Source: BRH-c25 sp035417425
GTDB taxonomy: Bacteria > Bacillota > Clostridia > Lutisporales > Lutisporaceae
NCBI GenBank assembly: GCA_035417425.1
Contig: DAOLPD010000197.1
Span: 1-5,048, forward strand
Reading direction: 5' to 3'
Length of the DNA stretch: 5,048 nucleotides
Shown here: positions 1 through 5,048 of the stretch, piece after piece
Position numbering within the stretch: the first letter of the stretch is position 1
Layout: the number at the start of each line of letters is the position of its first letter
The notes under the pieces: generated by a model
What the model saw: the letters and a program-made list of their open reading frames with translations, nothing else
What the model was told of the DNA's origin: nothing
Database searches by the model: none
Made by a program: the position numbers and the translations under genes

Positions 1-690
1 ATGGCCTTCCCGGGAACAGGGGCGGTACTTTCAGGGATGTCGGCAGGTTTGAAGTCTCTTGGAATAAAGGATGTAAACGTTGTAGGCTTTGCGGGAGACG
101 GAGGCACCGCTGATATCGGGATACAGGCTCTGTCCGGCGCGGTTGAGCGGGGGGATGACTTTATATATGTATGCTATGACAACGAAGCGTATATGAACAC
201 GGGTATACAGAGAAGCGGAATGACTCCTTACGGGGCGACAACGACAACTACTCCTTCGGGCAGTGCCTCCATCGGAGAAAAACACTTCAAGAAAAATATG
301 TTTGAGATAATGATTGCCCACAGGATTCCCTATGCTGCCACTGCATGCTCCTCATATCCGACGGATTTTATGAATAAGATAGAAAAGGCTAAAAACACCA
401 AAGGGCCTGCTTATATACACGTTATGGCTCCATGTCCCACAGGATGGGGATTCCCATCGGATCTGACGGTTGAAATAGGGAAAATGCTGGTAGAGTGCGG
501 GCTGTGGTATCTTGCCGAGTATGAGAACGGCAAGGTCAAAATGAATTTAGTGCCCAAGGAACTGAAGCCGGTAAAGGATTACCTTTTGGCGCAAAAGAGA
601 TTCAAGCATTTAAAGGAAGAGGACATAAAAGCCATTGAAGAAAACAGGAACCGGGAATGGGAACTGATCAGGGAAAACTGGATGAAATAG
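1..690 (+). CDS. porB: 2-oxoacid:ferredoxin oxidoreductase, beta subunit (PorB type), 5'-truncated by the window edge
   Basis: This is the thiamine-diphosphate-binding beta subunit of a multi-subunit, cytoplasmic 2-oxoacid:ferredoxin oxidoreductase, which interconverts a 2-oxoacid plus CoA with acyl-CoA, CO2 and reduced ferredoxin. The 229 visible residues carry the ThDP/Mg motif GDGGTADIG (32-40) closing with DNEAY (60-64), then NTGIQRSG (66-73), a Thr-rich stretch (80-84) and APCPTGW (143-149). Cys145 there is the expected last ligand of the proximal [4Fe-4S] cluster. The family usually has about 300 residues and begins with a CxxC-containing segment that supplies the other cluster ligands. 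That segment is missing here, and the visible start (FPGTGAVLSG) aligns with the interior of PorB, so the ATG at base 1 is almost certainly an internal Met. Pyruvate is the likeliest substrate, but 2-oxobutyrate or another 2-oxoacid cannot be excluded. The alpha, gamma and delta subunits should lie upstream. The stop codon is embedded in the ribosome-binding site of the next gene. Confidence 0.9.
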   Translation: MAFPGTGAVLSGMSAGLKSLGIKDVNVVGFAGDGGTADIGIQALSGAVERGDDFIYVCYDNEAYMNTGIQRSGMTPYGATTTTTPSGSASIGEKHFKKNMFEIMIAHRIPYAATACSSYPTDFMNKIEKAKNTKGPAYIHVMAPCPTGWGFPSDLTVEIGKMLVECGLWYLAEYENGKVKMNLVPKELKPVKDYLLAQKRFKHLKEEDIKAIEENRNREWELIRENWMK

Positions 691-695
691 GGTGG
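689..695 (+). promoter_or_regulatory. Ribosome-binding site deciding the start of the iron-sulfur flavoprotein gene
   Basis: AGGGTGG overlaps the porB stop codon TAG (688-690) and lies 5 bases before the ATG at 701. It supports ATG 701 over the in-frame GTG at 692, which lies inside the site itself. The overlap suggests that translation of the flavoprotein is coupled to termination on porB. Confidence 0.75.
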
Positions 696-700
696 TTATA

Positions 701-1426
701 ATGCGTGTGCTGATACTGCAGGGAAGCTCAAGGCAGAATAAGGGTATTACGGAAATGGTAGTTGAAAGCTTCATAAAGGGTATGAAAAAAGCCGATCCAT
801 CGGCTGAAATACAAACGGAATACCTTGCAGGCAAAAGTATAGAAAACTGCAGAGGATGCCTGAGCTGCTGGATCAGAACTCCCGGATCCTGCTGCATCAG
901 GGACGACATGGATGAAATAATTGGGGAATATAATAATTCCGATGTCATAATAACGGCAACACCGGTTTATATTGACTCAATGTCTTCTCATGCCAAAAGG
1001 GCCTGGGAGAGGTTATTGCCGGTAATGGAACCGTATTTTGAATGCGACGGAAGAGGGGTCAGGCATAAGGTCAGGGGCGAAAAGCAGAAGTCACTTTTTG
1101 TAATAAGCACATGTGCGATGCCTGAGCTTGAACATTTTGATCCCCTGATTGAAACCTTCCGCAGGATATCCCGCAACTTTAATATGAAATATGCAGGGCA
1201 TTTGTTGAGGCCGGAGTCCCATTCCCTTACATATGTTAAAAGATATGCGGACAGGATTGGGGATGTATTGGAGGGTATTGAAAAATGCGGTGAAGAGTTT
1301 GTTGAAACTGCGGCAATATCCCCGGAGACATTGTCGAGGGCGCAGCAGTGCATTATGGAAGGGCCTCAGGCTTTTGCTGAGATAAACAACAGAATGTGGG
1401 ACAAGCTGCTGGATACAAAAAGGTGA
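701..1426 (+). CDS. Flavodoxin-fold iron-sulfur flavoprotein / NAD(P)H-dependent oxidoreductase family
   Basis: A 241-residue protein of the flavodoxin-like NADPH-dependent FMN reductase / iron-sulfur flavoprotein superfamily, likely cytoplasmic. It opens with a beta strand and an FMN-phosphate loop, LILQGSSRQNKG (4-15). A cysteine block follows at C50, C53, C56 and C64 (CX2CX2CX7C), with a further Cys at 65 and the family's DDM at 68-70. The second flavin-site segment TPVYIDSMSSHAKRAWERL (87-105) is typical. The CX2CX2CX4-7C spacing is that of archaeal Isf proteins, which hold a [4Fe-4S] cluster beside FMN and pass electrons from ferredoxin. Many bacterial relatives keep the same cysteines with no proven cluster. 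ATG 701 is chosen because of its Shine-Dalgarno site, and starting there puts the beta strand at the N-terminus. The roughly 70-residue C-terminal tail after the flavodoxin core is helical-looking and of unknown role. The context suggests an electron-transfer role with the adjacent ferredoxin-dependent oxidoreductase or with the dehydratase; the exact partner is unknown. Confidence 0.8.
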   Translation: MRVLILQGSSRQNKGITEMVVESFIKGMKKADPSAEIQTEYLAGKSIENCRGCLSCWIRTPGSCCIRDDMDEIIGEYNNSDVIITATPVYIDSMSSHAKRAWERLLPVMEPYFECDGRGVRHKVRGEKQKSLFVISTCAMPELEHFDPLIETFRRISRNFNMKYAGHLLRPESHSLTYVKRYADRIGDVLEGIEKCGEEFVETAAISPETLSRAQQCIMEGPQAFAEINNRMWDKLLDTKR

Positions 1427-1427
1427 T
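1421..1427 (+). promoter_or_regulatory. Ribosome-binding site of the small Cys-rich gene, overlapping the upstream stop
   Basis: AGGTGAT closely matches the 16S anti-Shine-Dalgarno complement, with its AGGTG core 5 bases before the ATG at 1431. The stop codon TGA of the flavoprotein gene (1424-1426) lies inside it, which suggests coupled translation of the two proteins. Confidence 0.7.
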
Positions 1428-1430
1428 GGA

Positions 1431-1697
1431 ATGGATATTCGTGTAGGCTTGAAATATTGCGGCGGATGCAATCCCGGCTATGACAGGAAGGAAATTGCAG
1501 ACATTGTCGCAAAACAGCCGGGAATCAATCTGCTGCCTTATAACGAAAACGAGATTTTTGATACAGTACTGATAATATGCGGATGCAGTGCGGATTGCAT
1601 AAATACGGCCAAGTACAGGGGCAGGCATGAAGCTGTGCTGATAAACAGCCCTGAGCAGGTTCATGAGGCAATTAAGCATATCCGCGCTTTAAGATAA
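1431..1697 (+). CDS. Small cysteine-motif protein of unknown function, possibly metal- or Fe-S-binding
   Basis: I do not recognise this 88-residue protein as a named family. It has no signal peptide or membrane segment. An N-terminal strand leads into KYCGGCNPGYDR (8-19), with C10 and C13. A helix-like stretch (19-28) follows, then a strand around INLLPY, then a hydrophobic strand ending in ICGCSADC (49-56) with C50, C52 and C56. The tail has a strand (AVLIN) and a helix (SPEQVHEAIKHI). Alternating strands and helices, with cysteines at strand ends, suggest a compact alpha/beta fold holding a metal or iron-sulfur cluster. The CX3C near the end and the VLIN..PEQV tail loosely recall thioredoxin-like [2Fe-2S] ferredoxins, but this is only a resemblance by eye. 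It is a real gene: it has a good Shine-Dalgarno site, a start 4 bases after the previous stop, and codon use like its neighbours. Its position suggests that it works with the flavoprotein or the downstream dehydratase. Confidence 0.75.
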   Translation: MDIRVGLKYCGGCNPGYDRKEIADIVAKQPGINLLPYNENEIFDTVLIICGCSADCINTAKYRGRHEAVLINSPEQVHEAIKHIRALR

Positions 1698-1727
1698 GAG
1701 AATCAATGCAAAAATTAAATTTATAAC

Positions 1728-1733
1728 GGAGGT
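1728..1733 (+). promoter_or_regulatory. Ribosome-binding site of the dehydratase gene
   Basis: GGAGGT, a near-perfect Shine-Dalgarno site, lies 6 bases before the ATG at 1740. It is the strongest site in the window, fitting high expression of a catabolic enzyme. The rest of the 42-base gap (1698-1739) is AT-rich. I see no terminator hairpin or convincing promoter in it. Confidence 0.85.
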
Positions 1734-1739
1734 AAAATA

Positions 1740-3176
1740 ATGAAGACCAAAGAGCAATATATAGAAAGCTTGAGACAGCTTCATCCGGTAGTATACTGCA
1801 ACGGGGAAAAAATCGAAAGTGTTGTGGATCATCCTATGACAAGGCCCCATGTCAATTCCGCAGCCATGACCTATGAGCTGGCATATGATCCGGAATACGA
1901 GGATTTAATGACAACCACATCACATCTTACAGGCAAGAAAATCAACAGATTTACATCGATTCATCAAAGCACCGAGGATTTGATAAAGAAAGTCAAGATG
2001 CTTAGAATGATAGGACAAAAAACAGGCACCTGCTTCCAGAGATGTGTCGGTTTTGACGCAATGAATTCAACATTTATAACGACATATAAGGTTGACCGGG
2101 AATGCGGCACCGATTATCATGAAAGGTTTAAAAAGTATCTTGAATATGTTCAGGAAAATGACCTTATGATTGCAGGCTCCATGACGGACCCAAAGGGGGA
2201 CAGAAGTAAAAAGCCCGGTCAGCAGGAAGACCCCGACCTCTATGTCCATATTGTTGAAAAAAGAGAGGACGGCATAGTGGTAAGAGGAGCGAAGGCTCAC
2301 CAGACAGGCATGGTCAATTCCCATGAAATGCTGATACTTCCAACCACCAACCTTGGTGAGGAAGATAAGGATTATGCGGTTGCAGCAGCTATACCCGTGG
2401 ATGCGCCGGGAGTCGTCCATATTTTCGGGAGGCAGACCAACGACCAGAGAAGGCTTACAGGGGATATAGACACAGGAAACTCCGAATATGCAATAGTCGG
2501 AGGGGAAACTCTTACAATACTCAATGATGTTTTTGTACCCTGGGACAGAGTGTTCATGTGCGGGGAATACAAGTATGCGCAGGAATATGTGGAAACCTTT
2601 GCGGCATATCACAGGCAGAACTACGGCGGGTGCAAGGTCGGGCTTGCGGATGTAATAATAGGTGCAACTGCCGCTATGGCGGAGTTTAACGGCGTGCCCA
2701 AGGCTTCCCATATAAAGGACAAATTAATAGATATGATAAACATGGCGGAAACAATGTATAATTGTTCAATTGCATGCTCCTGTGAAGGCTGTAAGACCCC
2801 GGCAGGTTCATATTATGTAAACACCCTGCTGGCAAATACCGTAAAGCTGAACTGTACCAAATACATGTATGAAATATCAAGGCTTGCCCATGACATAGCG
2901 GGAGGGTTTATTGCAACCCTGCCTTATGAGGCAGATTATAAGGACCCTGTGACAAGAGAGTATATTGATAAATATCTGAAGGCAAATCCGGAGGTTCCGA
3001 CGGAACACAGAATAAGGCTTGCAAGGTTGATCGAGAATATGACGGGAGGCACTGCTCTTGCTGAATCAATGCACGGCGCAGGTTCTCCCCAGGCCATGAA
3101 GGTAATGATATACAGGGAATCCAATATGGAGCATAAAAAGAAGCTCGCAAAGAAGCTTGCAAAAATAGATAAATAA
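1740..3176 (+). CDS. abfD: 4-hydroxybutyryl-CoA dehydratase / vinylacetyl-CoA delta-isomerase
   Basis: An oxygen-sensitive FAD and [4Fe-4S] enzyme that dehydrates 4-hydroxybutyryl-CoA to crotonyl-CoA by a ketyl-radical route and also isomerises vinylacetyl-CoA. The 478 residues align along their whole length with the 484-residue Clostridium aminobutyricum AbfD as I remember it, offset by one residue over most of the N-terminal half. The cluster ligands are present: C98 and C102 (in TCFQRCVG), H291 and C298 (in YHRQNYGGCKVG). The active-site residues I recall also match: Q100, T189 in AHQTG, E256, Y295, K299, and E442 with A447 in ESMHGAGSP. The protein lies in the acyl-CoA-dehydrogenase-like 4-hydroxyphenylacetate hydroxylase superfamily, but the four ligands mark it as a dehydratase, not a monooxygenase. 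It lacks about 12 residues in C-terminal loops relative to AbfD, and it has an unusual cysteine group at 342-351. The C-terminus is Lys-rich. The gene is followed by thiolase and 3-hydroxyacyl-CoA dehydrogenase genes, which act on the downstream C4 intermediates. Confidence 0.93.
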   Translation: MKTKEQYIESLRQLHPVVYCNGEKIESVVDHPMTRPHVNSAAMTYELAYDPEYEDLMTTTSHLTGKKINRFTSIHQSTEDLIKKVKMLRMIGQKTGTCFQRCVGFDAMNSTFITTYKVDRECGTDYHERFKKYLEYVQENDLMIAGSMTDPKGDRSKKPGQQEDPDLYVHIVEKREDGIVVRGAKAHQTGMVNSHEMLILPTTNLGEEDKDYAVAAAIPVDAPGVVHIFGRQTNDQRRLTGDIDTGNSEYAIVGGETLTILNDVFVPWDRVFMCGEYKYAQEYVETFAAYHRQNYGGCKVGLADVIIGATAAMAEFNGVPKASHIKDKLIDMINMAETMYNCSIACSCEGCKTPAGSYYVNTLLANTVKLNCTKYMYEISRLAHDIAGGFIATLPYEADYKDPVTREYIDKYLKANPEVPTEHRIRLARLIENMTGGTALAESMHGAGSPQAMKVMIYRESNMEHKKKLAKKLAKIDK

Positions 3177-3177
3177 A

Positions 3178-3185
3178 AGGAGAGG
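3178..3185 (+). promoter_or_regulatory. Ribosome-binding site of the thiolase gene
   Basis: AGGAGAGG starts 2 bases after the dehydratase stop codon and ends 7 bases before the ATG at 3193. The 16-base gap leaves no room for a separate promoter or terminator, so the two genes should share a transcript. Confidence 0.8.
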
Positions 3186-3192
3186 ACAAAAC

Positions 3193-4377
3193 ATGAAAGA
3201 AGTAGTAATTGTCAGCGGTGCCAGAACCGCTACAGGCAAATTCGGAGGAACACTAAGCAATATACCCGCTCCTGAACTTGGAGGCATCGCCCTTAAAGAG
3301 GCTGTAAAGCGATCAGGCATTGATGGGAGTACGATTGATGAAGTTATCATAGGTACTCACTTTCAAGCCGGAATAAAAGCAAATTCCGCAAGGCAGGCAG
3401 CGATATATGCAGGATTGCCCGTTGAGATTCCGGCATTTACCCCTAATAAGAACTGCGGTACCGGCCTTAAGGCAATAAATCTTGCAGCGCAGTCAATACA
3501 GGTCGGCGACAATGAGATAGTCGCTGCAGGGGGATGCGAAACAATGAACAAGATCCCCTATTTGTTGAGCAATGCAAGATTCGGATATAAGATGGGCCCG
3601 GGAGAACTGCTGGACGGAATGCTGTATGACGGCCTTGTTGACCCCTTTGTAAATTATCATATGGGTATCACCGCTGAAAATGTGGCTGAAAAATGCGGCA
3701 TTACAAGAGAGATGCAGGATGAATTTGCATTAAGAAGCCATACTCTTGCTGCAAAAGCATGGAGTGAGGGAAAATTTGATGCGGATATAGTACCTGTCAC
3801 CATACCTCAAAGAAAAGGCGACCCTATAGTTTTTGACAGGGATGAAACCTTCAGGGAAAATGCAAAAATAGAAGACTACAGCAAGCTCAAGCCTGCTTTC
3901 AAAGCCGGCGGAACGGTTACGGCAGGAAATGCCTCCGGGATAAACGACGGAGCGGCTGTTGTAATTATGATGTCCGGAGATAAAGCAAAGGAACTGGGCC
4001 TTAAGCCTTTGGCAAAATATGTTGCTTCTGCTTCTGCGGGAGTTGAACCGGCTATTATGGGATATGCGCCTGTATATGCAGTTCAGAAGCTATTGAATAA
4101 AACCGGCCTTAAGAAGGAAGACATCGGTTTGTTTGAATTAAATGAGGCATTTGCTGCACAGGCTGTTGCCTGTGTTAAGGATTTGGGATTGAATCCTGAT
4201 ATAGTAAATGTTAATGGCGGAGCGATAGCACTGGGACATCCGGTGGGATGCACGGGAGCAAGGCTTGCCATTACACTCATCGGTGAAATGAGAAGAAGGG
4301 GAGTAAGATACGGTATCGTAAGCCTGTGCATAGGCGGCGGACAAGGCATAGCTACATTATTCGAGCTTTGTGAATAA
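3193..4377 (+). CDS. Acetyl-CoA C-acetyltransferase (thiolase)
   Basis: This enzyme reversibly condenses two acetyl-CoA to acetoacetyl-CoA or cleaves acetoacetyl-CoA with CoA, in the cytoplasm. Its 394 residues match the usual biosynthetic thiolase length of about 390-395. The N-terminal signature is GARTATGKFGG (9-19). The nucleophile is C88 in NKNCGTGLKA. NEAFAAQ (317-323) supplies the active-site Asn, GHPVGCTGAR (348-357) supplies H349, and SLCIGGGQG (377-385) supplies the acid/base C379. The loop HMG (156-158) is also present. Local variants include GGCETM (113-118) where GGMENM is usual, and GYAP (290-293) where GxGP is usual. These are conservative and the catalytic set is complete, so the enzyme should be active. 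The acetoacetyl-CoA preference is inferred from the neighbouring 3-hydroxybutyryl-CoA dehydrogenase; a slightly longer 3-ketoacyl-CoA is possible. The gene ends with tandem TAA stops (4375-4380). Confidence 0.93.
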   Translation: MKEVVIVSGARTATGKFGGTLSNIPAPELGGIALKEAVKRSGIDGSTIDEVIIGTHFQAGIKANSARQAAIYAGLPVEIPAFTPNKNCGTGLKAINLAAQSIQVGDNEIVAAGGCETMNKIPYLLSNARFGYKMGPGELLDGMLYDGLVDPFVNYHMGITAENVAEKCGITREMQDEFALRSHTLAAKAWSEGKFDADIVPVTIPQRKGDPIVFDRDETFRENAKIEDYSKLKPAFKAGGTVTAGNASGINDGAAVVIMMSGDKAKELGLKPLAKYVASASAGVEPAIMGYAPVYAVQKLLNKTGLKKEDIGLFELNEAFAAQAVACVKDLGLNPDIVNVNGGAIALGHPVGCTGARLAITLIGEMRRRGVRYGIVSLCIGGGQGIATLFELCE

Positions 4378-4392
4378 TAAAAATATATAAAA

Positions 4393-4401
4393 GGGAAGGG
4401 G
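4393..4401 (+). promoter_or_regulatory. Ribosome-binding site of the 3-hydroxyacyl-CoA dehydrogenase gene
   Basis: GGGAAGGGG lies 7 bases before the ATG at 4409, in a 31-base intergenic gap that is otherwise AT-rich. It fixes the start at 4409, where the encoded protein immediately begins the Rossmann strand. Confidence 0.75.
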
Positions 4402-4408
4402 TATTATA

Positions 4409-5048
4409 ATGGCGGTTAAAAATATATTTATCGTAGGTACGGGTGTCATGGGCAGCGGGATTGCCCAGACGGCAGCCCTGTCAGGCTATGATGTGACTAT
4501 GGTAAGTGTCAGGAGCTTTTCTGCTCCCGATGGGACCGAGGACTTTGCCAAAAAGTCCCGCGACAAAATAGAAAAGAATTATGCCAGGCTGGTAGAGAAG
4601 GGCAAAATCAGTCAGGAGGATATGGATGCAGCCATGAGCAGGCTGAAGACTACGGCAAAGCTTGAAGATGTGGCTTCCTGCGATTTGGTCATTGAAGCGG
4701 CAAGTGAGGATGTGGAAGTTAAGAAAGGTATATTTAAGAAGCTTGATGAATTATGCGGCGAAAATACCATAATAGCAAGCAATACTTCCTCCATATCCAT
4801 TACAGAGCTGGCGGCGGCAACAAAGAGAGCCGGCAAGGTAGTAGGAATGCATTATTTCAATCCAGTACCCGTAATGAAGCTTCTTGAAATTGTGCAAGGA
4901 TATGAAACATCCGAAGATACGATAAATATTGCAAAAGAAGTCGGGGAAAAGATGGGAAAAGTCAGCGTCGTATCAAAGGACAAGGCCGGCTTTTTAGTAA
5001 ACAGGCTCCTGGATCCTATGCTGAACGAGGCAGTATACCTTCTGGACG
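4409..5048 (+). CDS. hbd: 3-hydroxybutyryl-CoA dehydrogenase, 3'-truncated by the window edge
   Basis: This enzyme oxidises (S)-3-hydroxybutyryl-CoA to acetoacetyl-CoA, or catalyses the reverse reduction, with a nicotinamide cofactor. The 213 visible residues cover the whole N-terminal Rossmann domain and the start of the helical C-terminal domain. About 70 further residues are expected beyond the window. The dinucleotide loop is GTGVMGSG (10-17). By alignment the catalytic residues are S127 in SNTSS, H148 in GMHYFNPVPVMKLLE, E160 in that same segment, and N198 in FLVNRLL. The end of the second strand reads MVSVRS (31-36), where most NAD-linked homologues have an Asp (as in LRDI), and a short insertion follows. 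Ser33 and Arg35 at this position suggest NADPH preference. The closest family is the short, single-function bacterial Hbd, not the long fused FadB type. With the thiolase upstream it forms the acetoacetyl-CoA branch of the pathway. Confidence 0.93.
   Translation, partial: MAVKNIFIVGTGVMGSGIAQTAALSGYDVTMVSVRSFSAPDGTEDFAKKSRDKIEKNYARLVEKGKISQEDMDAAMSRLKTTAKLEDVASCDLVIEAASEDVEVKKGIFKKLDELCGENTIIASNTSSISITELAAATKRAGKVVGMHYFNPVPVMKLLEIVQGYETSEDTINIAKEVGEKMGKVSVVSKDKAGFLVNRLLDPMLNEAVYLLD

Noticed and set aside
1..3. ATG at the first base as the true start of the Por beta subunit
   Set aside because: The protein would lack the N-terminal Cys-rich segment that all PorB proteins carry, and the first residues align to the interior of the family. 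The window edge simply falls on a Met codon.
692..700. GTG at 692 as start of the flavoprotein
   Set aside because: It lies inside the Shine-Dalgarno site. ATG 701 has ideal spacing and puts the Rossmann-like strand at the N-terminus.
1698..1739. Promoter or terminator in the gap before the dehydratase gene
   Set aside because: The gap is AT-rich, but I find no stem-loop with a T-run and no paired -35/-10 hexamers with proper spacing. Read-through from upstream is simpler.
2067..2711. 214-codon reverse-strand open frame opposite the dehydratase gene
   Set aside because: It is fully antisense to a well-conserved gene, its translation shows no recognisable motif, and it has no operon partner. 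It is a shadow frame, as are the shorter reverse frames opposite the flavoprotein, the thiolase and hbd.
3138..3170. Short imperfect direct repeat near the end of the dehydratase gene
   Set aside because: It encodes a repeated Lys-Leu-Ala-Lys pattern in the Lys-rich C-terminus and is explained by coding of similar residues, not by a DNA element.
1740..3176. 4-hydroxyphenylacetate 3-monooxygenase as the identity of this gene
   Set aside because: It shares the superfamily fold, but the [4Fe-4S] ligand set C98, C102, H291 and C298 and the near full-length match to AbfD identify a 4-hydroxybutyryl-CoA dehydratase.
4405..4410. TATAAT before hbd (a similar one lies at 697-702) as a -10 promoter element
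   Set aside because: Both overlap the start codon, so a transcript would begin inside the gene, and no -35 element lies at the right distance. They are AT-rich spacers ending in the A and T of ATG.

Overview
The window is one uninterrupted, co-directional gene cluster of six genes, all on the + strand and cut at both ends. It looks like an anaerobic Firmicute, probably of class Clostridia. The reasons are a by-eye G+C in the mid-40s %, strong purine-rich Shine-Dalgarno sites before every visible start, frequent ATA, AGA and AGG codons, and a gene content of oxygen-sensitive iron-sulfur and flavin enzymes of acyl-CoA fermentation. The assignment to Clostridia is inference. No RNA gene, mobile element, repeat array, convincing promoter or terminator is visible. 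The longest non-coding stretch is about 42 bases.

Layout: (1) 1-690, the C-terminal three quarters of a PorB-type 2-oxoacid:ferredoxin oxidoreductase beta subunit. (2) 701-1426, a flavodoxin-fold protein with the CX2CX2CX7C signature of iron-sulfur flavoproteins. (3) 1431-1697, an 88-residue cysteine-motif protein that I cannot name. (4) 1740-3176, a 4-hydroxybutyryl-CoA dehydratase (AbfD type) with every cluster ligand and active-site residue I can recall. (5) 3193-4377, a biosynthetic-type acetyl-CoA acetyltransferase. (6) 4409 to the end, the first 213 residues of a 3-hydroxybutyryl-CoA dehydrogenase.

How the genes work together (inference from the families): AbfD links 4-hydroxybutyryl-CoA to crotonyl-CoA. 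After hydration by a crotonase, which is not in the window, Hbd and the thiolase link 3-hydroxybutyryl-CoA through acetoacetyl-CoA to two acetyl-CoA. The Por enzyme joins acetyl-CoA (or another acyl-CoA) and CO2 to the 2-oxoacid and ferredoxin. The set can therefore carry C4 units to acetyl-CoA, as in 4-aminobutyrate or 4-hydroxybutyrate fermentation. It also includes the steps that archaeal 4-hydroxybutyrate carbon-fixation cycles use to regenerate acetyl-CoA. The direction cannot be read from the sequence.

The least-explained parts are the tightly coupled pair of an iron-sulfur flavoprotein and a small Cys-rich protein just upstream of the dehydratase, and an Hbd whose cofactor-selecting acidic residue is replaced by a Ser-x-Arg sequence followed by a short insertion, which suggests NADPH use.
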